64,000 nt of DNA from Pseudomonas sp. GM78 (GTDB taxonomy: Bacteria > Pseudomonadota > Gammaproteobacteria > Pseudomonadales > Pseudomonadaceae). The stretch is from the NCBI RefSeq assembly GCF_000282475.1, contig NZ_AKJF01000083.1, positions 1-64,000 on the forward strand, written 5' to 3'. Position numbers and translations under genes: made by a program. Every line of letters starts with the position of its first letter. Position 1 is the first letter of the stretch. Below the pieces are notes generated by a model. It searched no databases. It saw only the letters and a program-made list of their open reading frames with translations, and was not told the origin of the DNA. Below, piece after piece: positions 35,147 to 43,284 of this stretch.

Positions 35147-37046
35147 TTTTGGCCACCACCACTTGATAATTATCAGGGGTTTCGGGATGTATATGAAATT
35201 GCTCGATATCCTCAGGATTCGCTAATGGGTCGCAAGCAGTTTGAGCAGAATCTGACTCAGCAAGCGCTTTGAAATCGCCATGTTCGTCAGCAATTTCTCG
35301 ATTTTTTCTACGGCCTTTGGTGTTGGCAATAGCGAGTTCATGGAGAATACGTACACGTGCTTCGCGGGCAGCCCGGTAGTTGATTGATTTTTTTTTGCTA
35401 CCCAGTCGCGTTTTGACGAGTTCATGTAAGTGCATGGTTAGGCCGATTTGGTAAACGGGATCGACTGCGTCGACCGGGTACACGTGCCCAGGTTGTTGCG
35501 GGTCGCAAACCCACGCGTGTCCCAGTTCGCTAATGTCGTAATATAGCCGAAGCGGTTTCTTTTTACCGGGTCGCCTGCCGGCGAGAAAACTCACCCCCGG
35601 TCCAGTCCAGGCGAGTCCTCTATGCCGCAATCGGCCATTATTCGGAGTAACATAGGCAACGCTCAAGAAGTGCCTGTTTAAGTCATCTTCGCTGTATTTT
35701 TTTAAGGCGAATTCGTGGCGATCGGTTTCGTCGTGCTCCCATAACTCTATAGGTGCCATTCCGATTCCGCTATGAAAGTTAGCGTGATAGAAGGTGTCAC
35801 GCCAGTCTTCAAAGCGCTCTTTTAGGTCTTCTAACGTATAGATCGCGTTGCCCTCAGAGTCATATCGATTGGGCTTCGAAAATGTCGTGCCGCGCATGTT
35901 ATGGACGATGGAAGTAGTCCATGACTTAAAGAAACTTTCGATGTGGGGTTTTTGATCTGCATTTCCCGGCTCGCAAAAAGTGACATTTGCGCCCAGTCCT
36001 CTCAGTATGGTTCTTAATCGTTCGGCAGTGTAATCGGCGCCGTTGTCAAAACGATAGTTACTAGCAAGACCTCCATATGGGGTATCGCTGCGGAGAGAGT
36101 ACCTCAACGCCCGGATATTTTTTTCTAAGGATGGCGGGTTGTAGGATATGTCCCAGCCAACAATCATGCGCGTGCGTACTTCCAGTAGGACGGTGAGGTA
36201 CGCTCGACCTATTGGATGGCCGTCTTTATCGCACGTCTCTATGTCCAGGATGTGAGTATCACCCTCCACCAATTCAAACCGACGATAGGGTTGATGGAAT
36301 TTGCGGCTCCATTTTTGATTTTTGATTGCGGCGTGATACCCCAATTGACGAAGATCCGTCTCATAGCGATCCAACTCAACGATGATCCGGTACAAGGTGC
36401 TGCTCGAAGGAACGGGCAGCTGATGAATCGGACTCCGGCTCTGATTGGACGTTCGGATGGCGCAATCAATGGCGTCTATCACTTCGGTTTTGTTGCAAGG
36501 GGTGCGAGTGAAATAAAGCTGGTCGATAGTTAACTTGATGAGTTCCTGCACCTCCTCAGGCTGGCGGTGCAGGCGGTGCAGGGTAGAACGACGTGTTTTA
36601 GGCACCAATGAAAGAATGTTCTCGCCGCCTGCCAGATAGGCCTTATTCCATAGGTAGATGGTGCCATAGCTCGGCACATTAGGCTCACCCCGTTGCGCTG
36701 CAATTTCTTTTGCTAACTCCTCCACTCGCTTGCGGGGAAGGCGTCCGCCACAGTCGTCCCGGATCTGCAGTAAGAAAAATTCTTTTCTGTCTGCTTTCGC
36801 TTTGTGATTGGCACTTACAGCGGCGCTCACTAGCGTCGCGTCAGGGGGGAAAGGGGCTTCCTGAATTTTTCGTAACGCACCACTCTGATGGGCCCGTACT
36901 AAGCGTTCAAAGGTCTGAAACACCGGGCTGGTGCTCGCTCGAAGCGATCGTAGTTGTATGCGCTCGCCGTCGATATCCATTACTTGATAGTCAGTACCGT
37001 GGTAACGGTAATGCTCGCCAACAACAATCTGCAGAGTTTCGTTCAT
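35124..37046 (-). CDS. tnsB: TnsB-like DDE transposase (rve core, Mu-type C-terminus)
   Basis: 640 residues. N-terminal DNA-binding domains (about 90-220, with 'SYGTIYLWNKAYLAGGENIL' and 'PVPSSSTLYRIIVELDRYET') precede an RNase-H-fold core. The catalytic triad appears as D263 (VEGDTHILDIETCD), D334 (NYRFDNGADYTAERL) and E370 (DQKPHIESFFKSW). A Mu-transposase-C-like beta-barrel follows (from about 480). It binds the transposon ends and joins the 3' ends to target DNA. The ATG follows the tnsA stop with no gap. The length is shorter than Tn7 TnsB (about 700) but normal for Tn7-like relatives. Confidence 0.92.
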   Translation of the reverse strand: MNETLQIVVGEHYRYHGTDYQVMDIDGERIQLRSLRASTSPVFQTFERLVRAHQSGALRKIQEAPFPPDATLVSAAVSANHKAKADRKEFFLLQIRDDCGGRLPRKRVEELAKEIAAQRGEPNVPSYGTIYLWNKAYLAGGENILSLVPKTRRSTLHRLHRQPEEVQELIKLTIDQLYFTRTPCNKTEVIDAIDCAIRTSNQSRSPIHQLPVPSSSTLYRIIVELDRYETDLRQLGYHAAIKNQKWSRKFHQPYRRFELVEGDTHILDIETCDKDGHPIGRAYLTVLLEVRTRMIVGWDISYNPPSLEKNIRALRYSLRSDTPYGGLASNYRFDNGADYTAERLRTILRGLGANVTFCEPGNADQKPHIESFFKSWTTSIVHNMRGTTFSKPNRYDSEGNAIYTLEDLKERFEDWRDTFYHANFHSGIGMAPIELWEHDETDRHEFALKKYSEDDLNRHFLSVAYVTPNNGRLRHRGLAWTGPGVSFLAGRRPGKKKPLRLYYDISELGHAWVCDPQQPGHVYPVDAVDPVYQIGLTMHLHELVKTRLGSKKKSINYRAAREARVRILHELAIANTKGRRKNREIADEHGDFKALAESDSAQTACDPLANPEDIEQFHIHPETPDNYQVVVAKNEYDPPK

Positions 37047-37700
37047 TTAATCGGCCCAGACCTTACTGCGCAGGTCCAACGGGCACTGGAGATTGCAGCG
37101 AAGAAACTGATGAAAAAGCGCAAAGGTAACGTCTTCCTGACGCGCGCCCAATCGGATCAGTTCTCCAATTGTGGCGTGCTGATCCGGTTGCTGAAGCAAC
37201 AGGCGAACGATCGACGGGGGACTGGAAGGGCTACCGTTGAAACCGAAGTGGTGCAGAATACGAAGATTATTCAGCAGTATGGGATGACGGAACTGATGCT
37301 CTTCAACGTATTCGAAACTCAATCCATTAATACCCAGCAACTCCTCTAGACGCGCACGACGCTGTTGCCACCTTGGGTCGCGGCCACTGCTGTTGCTTTT
37401 TATTTCATAGAGTACCTCCCGACCGTCATCCAGAGTGGCAATGAAGTCGGGGGTGTAGCGCAGAGCAGGGTCGCGGAAATAGACGGTAAAGGGTTGTGCC
37501 CGGTAGCTGATGACTGACGGCAGGTATTCCAAAAACAGACAATAGTCGGCTTCCAGCAACGACTCGCAGCCTACGGGCGCATCATTTTTTTGTGAGGCAA
37601 AGAAGGTCACAAGCTTGCCGTGCCTTCCGCATACCACCGGCCTAGCTGGGCCGAGGGTATAACCTGGATGAAGACTGCGGGTGTTGAGCGAAAGATCCAT
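37047..37700 (-). CDS. tnsA: TnsA-like endonuclease
   Basis: 217 residues, with GGAGGAAG 7 nt before the ATG. The restriction-endonuclease-like site is complete: Glu in GCESLLEADYCLFLEYL (46/50), D85 in LRYTPDFIATL and E99/K101 in VLYEIKSNS. This is the E-D-(E/Q)xK pattern of TnsA. The C-terminal part ('IGELIRLGARQEDVTFALFH') looks like the TnsC-binding winged helix. TnsA cuts the 5' strands so that the element moves by cut-and-paste rather than as a cointegrate, which separates Tn7-like elements from Tn402/Tn5053. It is first in the tnsABC-tniQ operon. Confidence 0.9.
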   Translation of the reverse strand: MDLSLNTRSLHPGYTLGPARPVVCGRHGKLVTFFASQKNDAPVGCESLLEADYCLFLEYLPSVISYRAQPFTVYFRDPALRYTPDFIATLDDGREVLYEIKSNSSGRDPRWQQRRARLEELLGINGLSFEYVEEHQFRHPILLNNLRILHHFGFNGSPSSPPSIVRLLLQQPDQHATIGELIRLGARQEDVTFALFHQFLRCNLQCPLDLRSKVWAD

Positions 37701-37760
37701 GGCTTGCTTCCTCCAGTAAGTCGTTGTTCACCCTGTACTGCTCAATTAGAGCCAGTGAGG

Positions 37761-38417
37761 TCAATGAGATTTATCGCGGCGGTTGTGGCCGACGGAATGC
37801 CACCGGCTCCTCTCATAAGCCTCAACAGTTGCTGGTTGATCAATGGGCGGTAACGATTGACTGGTTCGTGGGTACCGCTTGATGACGTCCCGTGTCCGGC
37901 CCATCCGGCCATCGGGTAGTGATGGTTGCTGATTCGCCCGAGCTCCGATCTTTCTAAATACCCATTCGTACACTTCATGCCTGGCGCAAATGCGTAGCCC
38001 GATTACATGGCCTGTGTGTGTATCGAAAAGTATTACGACTTGTGGACATCCACTCAAAGGTTCGTCGACACGGATGTCGGGTACCCATGTCGACAACGGT
38101 TCGACGCTGACCTTCATCCCGAGTGCGCCCAGCAGGTAGCTGGACAAGCGATGTTTGGGATCGCGAGAAAAATCCCCCGCGAACACGAAACTATCCCGGC
38201 GAAACAAATTCAGGTTGGGGGGTGTGCTGGCCTGTTGAGAGGAATAGGCGAAGGCGTGGTGCTCAAGCGATTCGTTGCGCTCAGGTGGAGTGATTGATGG
38301 GAGCGGAGAGATCGACAGTAGGGGTAGTAGGCGAGGCGAGTTAAAAGCCGATTCTGCACTGACGCGACGTGCAGTCGCTTCTCTTCGTAAACGATACCGA
38401 TTAAGTATGGTGTTCAT
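37761..38417 (-). CDS. Unknown protein upstream of tnsA, possible inactive RNase-H-like hairpin
   Basis: 218 residues, same strand as tnsA and 60 nt before it. I do not recognise a family. The first 75 residues are basic and proline/serine-rich (probably disordered). Residues ~108-158 read PLSTWVPDIRVDEPL, then PQVVILFDTHTGHVIGLRIC and 'HEVYEWVFRKI'. This follows the hydrophobic pattern of the first strands of DDE integrase cores (in TnsB next door: DTHILDIETCDKDG, then AYLTVLLEVRTRMIVGWDI), but with Ser where the catalytic Asp stands. The C-terminal 60 residues are polar and basic. It may be a transposon accessory protein, or a decayed gene fragment. Confidence 0.5.
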   Translation of the reverse strand: MNTILNRYRLRREATARRVSAESAFNSPRLLPLLSISPLPSITPPERNESLEHHAFAYSSQQASTPPNLNLFRRDSFVFAGDFSRDPKHRLSSYLLGALGMKVSVEPLSTWVPDIRVDEPLSGCPQVVILFDTHTGHVIGLRICARHEVYEWVFRKIGARANQQPSLPDGRMGRTRDVIKRYPRTSQSLPPIDQPATVEAYERSRWHSVGHNRRDKSH

Positions 38418-38649
38418 AATATCGCTCCAGGCGCCGCACAGAAGGTTAGCCGGTATCTCAGAGTTGTTAATGTTATTAAACGCTTATTTATTTTTAAAAT
38501 CGTCTACCTCTTAGTTATTTTTTTAGTTAGCTATCTCATTGATATAAAATGCTTTTTTCAAATTTTTATAAGTGTGTGTTAACTGTTAGACTCCGGCACA
38601 CATTTGCTGTGGACAAAACAGTGCTTCACTACAGGTGTTGGAAGTTGCA
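38418..38649. other. AT-rich divergent intergenic region
   Basis: 232 bp between the unknown gene upstream of tnsA and the plus-strand unknown gene. It is strongly AT-rich in the middle (38470-38580), with runs such as TTTATTTTTAAAA and TTATTTTTTTAG. It must hold promoters for both directions and, if the tns operon ends here, the right transposon end. I found no clear inverted repeat to the left border. Confidence 0.4.
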
Positions 38650-39591
38650 ATGGAAGGTCGTGCCATGGGCCGCATTTCGTTAGTCCGGCGCCTTAGAAAC
38701 CGAGTGTTTGCTCATATCCTGCTGAGTTGCTGGGGATGTCGGCATAACGGGGGCGCGCTGACCCAATGTGGTGGAGCTTGGCAGCAGCATCATCAGAAAG
38801 CGTCGGACTTACCCCCTAACAACAAGTGGGCACGGTTACTAGCGGGCAGTGAGTTACGCGACCCGTGGTTGAGCGCATTGCTGATGGCTTATCCTGCAGT
38901 GCGACCTTGCTGGACCAACTCGTTGTGGAACGCCCTGAGTACACTCTGGGATGAGCGGCGCCCTACCGATCATTTGGCGCAGACACTGCACTTGGAAAAC
39001 GGCTATATGCTGCCGGCGCATAGCTCCTTCCTAATGCGTCGCCTGTTTGGCTGTCCCGATTGGAACAACCTGGGATGTGTCCTTGCCCTATTGGGCTCTA
39101 AATCCAAACAGTTCGCGCCCCACCGTCGCTGGTTACGCACACATTTTCTGAGCTATCTGATCCTGGTGTGTATGGCTGAACCGATGTGCTTCGTCCGCGA
39201 ACCGCTGTACGAGTTGCTCAATAAAATTTACCTGCGCGGTTTGTTTGAATTTGTTGATGATTGGCCGTCAGACTTCGCCGCCTTCGAGCTGAACTGTGAG
39301 GCCATGGAGCGCTACGGTGAATGGATGCGCGGTCACGGCTGGATCGCCGGTTGGGACCTCCACGCGTGCACTCTGTTGCAGCTTTACCGGCCGGACCAGG
39401 AAATGCTGCGACAGGAGTCCTCGACGCTGGCCCGCCCGCCACCCTCTGTTGAACTACCGTCAAGGATTGCTAGGAAGGTCGAGGCGGCGCTTAAGGGCCA
39501 CCGGCGTGACCGTTTTGCGGTGGGTGAATGGCCAGACGTTTACGGTTCGCCAGCGACCGGGCCTACGCCCGTCGCAAAGGGCTTCAGCTAG
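38650..39591 (+). CDS. Hypothetical protein of unknown function
   Basis: 313 residues from the ATG at 38650 (GGAAG 8 nt before). An in-frame ATG at 38665, with GGAAGG upstream, begins MGRISLVRRLRNRVFAHILL and is also plausible. Nothing is recognised. It is rich in Trp, Leu and Cys, contains CWGCRH and 'LTQCGG' near the N-terminus (possible metal site), a hydrophobic stretch FLSYLILVCMAEPMCFV around 185-200 and an acidic segment FEFVDDWPSDFAAFELN. The C-terminus is basic. It is divergent from the tns operon and converges on tnpT with a 21-nt gap. It may be cargo of the island. Confidence 0.6.
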   Translation: MEGRAMGRISLVRRLRNRVFAHILLSCWGCRHNGGALTQCGGAWQQHHQKASDLPPNNKWARLLAGSELRDPWLSALLMAYPAVRPCWTNSLWNALSTLWDERRPTDHLAQTLHLENGYMLPAHSSFLMRRLFGCPDWNNLGCVLALLGSKSKQFAPHRRWLRTHFLSYLILVCMAEPMCFVREPLYELLNKIYLRGLFEFVDDWPSDFAAFELNCEAMERYGEWMRGHGWIAGWDLHACTLLQLYRPDQEMLRQESSTLARPPPSVELPSRIARKVEAALKGHRRDRFAVGEWPDVYGSPATGPTPVAKGFS

Positions 39592-39612
39592 CCGCGGCCG
39601 GGGAGAAGAAAG

Positions 39613-40593
39613 CTAGCTGTCGCCGGTGGGCGAGGGCAGCGTTGCCCAGCGGCTGAGCAACTCTTCCAAGCGCGCGATCTGTTGCCGCTGGAACCTCAGC
39701 TCGCGACGGTTCTGCCGTTCCGTGAGCACCTGACGCTTGACCCGTTCGCGCAGGCCGGCGTGCTCGGCGGTTAATGCCTGGACCCGTGTCTGCACGCTCT
39801 GCTCGCGGACTTCCGCTTCCTGGTTTTGTTGCAACAACTGCTGCAGTGCACGTTCACGTTGGCGATCTTGCTGGCCCTGATTGCGCAGTTCACCGACCAG
39901 CCCTTCGTTGTCCTGGAATAGGTGGGCAAGTTCATCCTGCTTGTCCGAAAGACTGATACGTAGTCCCCGCAACTCGTGTTGCAACTGCTGAACCTGAGCG
40001 TCGTGTCGCTGGGTTTCCTGCTCTCGTTGCGACAGATGCTGTTGGCGAAAGTGCTTCAGCGCTTCACGAGCTTGGCGGTGCTTGTCCTCCAGCGATTGAA
40101 TGTGCGCCGCCCGTTCGACCAACAGCTGGTCCAGGTCGTGTTCCAGCTGGCCCAAACGTTGGCATTCGCCGTCCGCTTGGCGCAGTTGCTCCTGGAGTGT
40201 TCGCTCGTGCTCACGCAGGGCCTGTAGCTCACGATCGAGGCCAGCGTAAGCGCCCTGCAGTTGATCGATTTGCGCCTGGTGCTGCAGCCGCTGCTGCTCA
40301 TACGCCGAACGATCCCGCTGCAGGCGCTGGCGATCCTCGGCGACCGCCTGTTCGGCCAGCACCGTGAGGCGAGCGCTTAAACCGGCGACAAAGCTGTGCA
40401 GTTCCTCGTCGGGTGTAGGCGGCTGCGCCTGCTCTCGGGCACCGAGCTCCTTCAGGTAGCGCTGAATGGTGCTCTTCGAGCCGGTGTTGCCCAGCTCCAC
40501 GCGCACGGCGTCGATGCTGGGGTGCTGGCCGCGGGCGAGCAGCGCTTCGCGAGCGATTTGCACCACGGCCTTGTTAATGCCTCCGCGTGCCAT
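39613..40593 (-). CDS. tnpT: TnpT-like recombination helper (KfrA_N domain plus coiled coil)
   Basis: 326 residues from the ATG at 40593 (MARGGINKAVVQIAREALLA). The first 60 residues form a KfrA-type helix-turn-helix ('GQHPSIDAVRVELGNTGSKS' then TIQRYLKELG). Residues ~75-320 are a long Gln/Glu/Arg-rich coiled coil with almost no hydrophobic patches beyond the heptads. Size and divergent arrangement with a tyrosine recombinase match TnpT of Tn4651/Tn4661 (about 330 residues), which helps TnpS resolve cointegrates. A plain plasmid-type KfrA is the alternative, but the partner gene makes TnpT more likely. Confidence 0.75.
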   Translation of the reverse strand: MARGGINKAVVQIAREALLARGQHPSIDAVRVELGNTGSKSTIQRYLKELGAREQAQPPTPDEELHSFVAGLSARLTVLAEQAVAEDRQRLQRDRSAYEQQRLQHQAQIDQLQGAYAGLDRELQALREHERTLQEQLRQADGECQRLGQLEHDLDQLLVERAAHIQSLEDKHRQAREALKHFRQQHLSQREQETQRHDAQVQQLQHELRGLRISLSDKQDELAHLFQDNEGLVGELRNQGQQDRQRERALQQLLQQNQEAEVREQSVQTRVQALTAEHAGLRERVKRQVLTERQNRRELRFQRQQIARLEELLSRWATLPSPTGDS

Positions 40594-40636
40594 GGCCTGA
40601 CTCCGACGATTTCGTACTGGTTTACGGAGTATGCAA

Positions 40637-40712
40637 TTACAGCTGTAACCCTGCCTTAAGGACGGCAGTAATTCGGACGGACTGGCGTTCGAGAATGCTG
40701 AATTCTTGAACG
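40637..40712. other. Putative TnpS/TnpT recombination site between the divergent genes
   Basis: In the 172-bp gap are TTACAGCTGTAA (40637-40648, perfect palindrome), CTGCC..GGCAG (40651-40668) and CGTTCGAGAAT (40686-40696) opposed by ATTCTTGAACG (40702-40712) with a 5-bp spacer. The last has the layout of a tyrosine-recombinase core: two 11-bp arms differing at one position around a short crossover region. In Tn4651 the resolution site also lies between tnpS and tnpT. Confidence 0.55.
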
Positions 40713-40765
40713 TAACAAACCTTTTTCGAGGCCGGGGCTCGAAATCGCGGTATGCGGGAGGTGGG

Positions 40766-41674
40766 ATGAGCGATTCAGCCGAGCGGTACCTGCAAGCGGC
40801 GCGACGCGACAGCACGCAGCGCCGCTATGCACAAGCCGTTGAACACTTTGAAGTGGAGTGGGGCGGGGTGTTGCCGGCCTCCAGTGAAAGCGTCGTGCGC
40901 TACCTGGCGGCGTACGGTGCTCAATTGTCCAGCAACACCTTGCGCACGCACCTGGCGGCTTTGGCACAGTGGCACCAGCAGTACGGCTTCGATGACCCGA
41001 CCAAGGCGTCGAGGGTGCGCGATGTCTTGCGTGGTATTCAGGCGCTGCACCCGCAACCGATCAAGCAGGCCGAAGCGTTGCAGTTACAGCGGTTGGAAGC
41101 GTGCGTCGAGGGGTTGGTCGGGCAATTGAGCTCGGATCAGGTGGCGGTGAAGTTGCGCGCGGCGCGGGATCAGGCGTTGATCCTGATGGGCTTTTGGCGT
41201 GCATTGCGGGGCGACGAACTGTGCCGGCTGCGCGTCGAGCATATCCAGGTGCGCGAAGGGCAAGCGTTGGACATCTTTCTCGCCAGCAGCAAGACCGACC
41301 GCGACCATCGCGGTCGTACTTTGGTGCTTCCGGCGCTGAAGCGGCTCTGTCCAGTGGATGCCTACCAGCAATGGCTGGCGGTGAGTGGCCTCCACCACGG
41401 GCCAGTGTTTCGCGCCATCGATCGCTGGGGCCACTTAGCGGAGGAGCCGGTCAACCCGAACAGTCTCTCGCGCATTTTGCGTCTGGCATTTTTGCGCAGC
41501 GGTGTGGCTGGCGAGGGTTATACCGCGCATTCACTGCGCCGCGGTTTTGCCACCTGGGCCAGTCGCAACAAGTGGAGCAGCAAGGCGTTGATGGAGTACG
41601 TCGGTTGGCGCGACGTGCAGTCGGCGGTGCGCTATGTTGAGGCTGATGCGCCCTTCGGTGATTGGGCACGTTGA
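40766..41674 (+). CDS. tnpS: TnpS-like tyrosine recombinase
   Basis: 302 residues from the ATG at 40766 with GGGAGGTGGG upstream. SAM-like N-terminal domain (1-105) and catalytic domain with R148 (FWRALRGDELCRL), K176 (LASSKTDRDHRG), H255-x2-R258 (YTAHSLRRGFATWASR), W281 and Y290 (GWRDVQSAVRYVEAD): a full set. Together with the divergent coiled-coil gene and the palindromes between them it resembles the Tn4651 cointegrate resolution system. No Tn3-family tnpA is in the window, so the module is either a remnant or has been recruited by another element. Confidence 0.82.
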   Translation: MSDSAERYLQAARRDSTQRRYAQAVEHFEVEWGGVLPASSESVVRYLAAYGAQLSSNTLRTHLAALAQWHQQYGFDDPTKASRVRDVLRGIQALHPQPIKQAEALQLQRLEACVEGLVGQLSSDQVAVKLRAARDQALILMGFWRALRGDELCRLRVEHIQVREGQALDIFLASSKTDRDHRGRTLVLPALKRLCPVDAYQQWLAVSGLHHGPVFRAIDRWGHLAEEPVNPNSLSRILRLAFLRSGVAGEGYTAHSLRRGFATWASRNKWSSKALMEYVGWRDVQSAVRYVEADAPFGDWAR

Positions 41675-41702
41675 GCGCACTGACGGCCCAAGGGGATGAC
41701 CT

Positions 41703-41731
41703 GGCGGCAAGGGCATGGGGGCATTGCCGCC
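41703..41731 (+). terminator. Stem-loop after tnpS
   Basis: GGCGGCAA (41703-41710) and TTGCCGCC (41724-41731) form a perfect 8-bp stem with a 13-nt loop 29 nt after the tnpS stop. There is no U-run. Confidence 0.4.
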
Positions 41732-42135
41732 ACTGACTCCTGGACGATCTCGGCAGTAAGGCTTCGCCGGTTGTCGAGCGGCAAGCCGCCCTATTCAGTG
41801 AGCAGAGTATGGTAGGCCTACCGTGTTAATAATGGAGCCGGATCGGTCGCTGACGAAATGTTTAACCCGCCTGTGTAAACCGTTGGCTCGACGGTGTGAG
41901 GGGGTTCAGGGAAGACAACTGTTCTATCGCGATTGAACCGAGACCGGAAAGGCAATTTTTGGGAGATTACGATCCGGTAGGCGACCGCGTGAGGTAGATG
42001 CGTATTTTTGTCGACCTGGATTACAGAATTTTTCACTGAATAGACTGTTTACCTAATTCTTAGGGGAAGTGAAAAATCCGACAAAATGAGAGCAATCAAG
42101 CCGGCAAAAGTGATTGTCGTCAGGAGGTAAATGAG
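41732..42135. other. Gene-free stretch before the antitoxin genes
   Basis: About 400 bp with no convincing coding region. A 72-codon minus-strand frame (41818-42036) lacks a ribosome site and recognisable content. No transposon end of the GGGG-type Tn3 family and no toxin gene remnant could be seen. The last 60 bp should carry the promoter of the antitoxin gene; AGGAGG is at 42122-42127. Confidence 0.4.
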
Positions 42136-42546
42136 ATGAACGAATCGAAATTCAATCCTGAGGACATGTCGATCCTTGACCTTGACACTTCCGATACCAG
42201 CCTCTACGAAGCTTCGTGCTTCCTCGACAGCCCGGAAACCATCAGCGCGTATCTTGCAGAAAATATGAAGGCTCAAGACTCGAAAATGCTCATGAAAGCG
42301 CTCGCCGAGGTCGTCGCTGCCCAAGGCGTGAACGAGGTTGCCCAAGAGGCGGGAGTTGATCGAGAGAGCCTTTATAAATCCCTTAAAGGCGGGGCAAAAA
42401 TTCGCTTTGAGACTGTCAGGAAGCTATTAATGGCAGTAGGAGTAGAACTCACCGTGCAGCCGATTACAGCAAACTACTCGGCTCCAAATTTCACGAACCC
42501 CGCTGCGGGTGTTGCAAAAAAAACTGCGGCAGCAAAATTACGGTAG
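42136..42546 (+). CDS. Antitoxin-like XRE/HI1420-family DNA-binding protein, no toxin beside it
   Basis: 136 residues, ATG with AGGAGG 8 nt upstream. The core matches 'addiction module antidote' proteins: LDSPETISAYLAENMKAQDS, 'MLMKALAEVVAAQGVNEVAQ', then the helix-turn-helix EAGVDRESLYKSLKGGAKIR and 'FETVRKLLMAVGVELTVQPI'. In the usual module a small RelE-like toxin gene precedes it; here the 460 bp upstream hold none. The first 30 residues are acidic. It could regulate other genes or neutralise a toxin encoded elsewhere. Confidence 0.75.
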   Translation: MNESKFNPEDMSILDLDTSDTSLYEASCFLDSPETISAYLAENMKAQDSKMLMKALAEVVAAQGVNEVAQEAGVDRESLYKSLKGGAKIRFETVRKLLMAVGVELTVQPITANYSAPNFTNPAAGVAKKTAAAKLR

Positions 42547-42621
42547 CTGCCAAACCAGTGGCCATGCTGACTACGCCACCGCTACCGCGTGGTACGCTAG
42601 TAACAAAAGAGGAACAAAACC

Positions 42622-43131
42622 ATGACCGCTGTTCTTGAAAATTCGCAGAGCGTGCGCGCTGCGCTCGAAAGTCTTCAAATGCTTCTGGAGCAGCTGCGCG
42701 GTCAATTCGTGAACGGCATCGAGGAGCCAGAGGATTACGCTCGGGCCACTCTACTGCTTGATGAACTGACCGACGGACATGTACTCAACAAGTATGAGGA
42801 GCGGATCCTTATTGAGCTTGAAGACGCGATTCTGGCTTACGAACAAAAAGGCGAACAGCTCAGAGCGTTTAACGCTGCGATCAAGGCCACCATCACACCG
42901 GTGCAACTGCTCAAGGACTTGATGGAGACGCTGAAACTGACCGGCTCGGATCTGCCCGAAATTGGCGACAAATTCGTGGTGGCCAAGGTTCTCATTGGCG
43001 ATAGATTGATCAGCCCTAGAATGGCACTCGCCCTGGCCGAGCGCTTCCATATGGACCCGAAAGCATTCGTTTCGGATACTCCTACTCTTCCCCAGGAACC
43101 CTCGACTACAGGCCCACGTCACGCCCGGTAA
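42622..43131 (+). CDS. HigA-like antitoxin/transcriptional regulator, no HigB beside it
   Basis: 169 residues, ATG after AGAGGA. The layout is that of the E. coli HigA/YgjM group (COG5499): N-terminal helical domain ('EPEDYARATLLLDELTDGHV', 'YEERILIELEDAILAYEQKG') and C-terminal helix-turn-helix ('LLKDLMETLKLTGSDLPEIG', 'FVVAKVLIGDRLISPRMALA'). No higB-type gene is upstream, only the other antitoxin-like gene 75 nt away. Two antitoxin-like genes in a row without toxins is unusual. Confidence 0.75.
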   Translation: MTAVLENSQSVRAALESLQMLLEQLRGQFVNGIEEPEDYARATLLLDELTDGHVLNKYEERILIELEDAILAYEQKGEQLRAFNAAIKATITPVQLLKDLMETLKLTGSDLPEIGDKFVVAKVLIGDRLISPRMALALAERFHMDPKAFVSDTPTLPQEPSTTGPRHAR

Positions 43132-43284
43132 ATGGCGAGGTGTTGGCGCTGACGCCGAATTGACCCAGTTGCCGAGATGTCACTGACCCAGTCTGAGTCC
43201 TCGAAAAACATTGCCTGTGCCGGGGTTGTACCGATTTGAAGGTGGGGCAGTCTTGCTTCGGCACGTAGGTCAATTCGGCATCGG
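43132..43284. other. Border segment with 12-bp inverted repeat
   Basis: Non-coding piece between the HigA-like gene and the broken HAD gene. GCCGAATTGACC (43154-43165) and GGTCAATTCGGC (43268-43279) are perfectly complementary, and GACCCAGT occurs twice (near 43162 and 43185). It could be a small non-autonomous element or the scar of an excised IS at the island's right edge. Confidence 0.4.

Noticed and set aside
41818-42036. 72-codon minus-strand frame next to the antitoxin genes, considered as a missing toxin
   Set aside because: Wrong strand for the module, no RelE/HigB-like residues and no ribosome site.
41675-42135. Tn3-family terminal repeat or tnpA remnant beside tnpS
   Set aside because: No GGGG-start 38-bp-type end and no transposase-like frame could be found on either strand.
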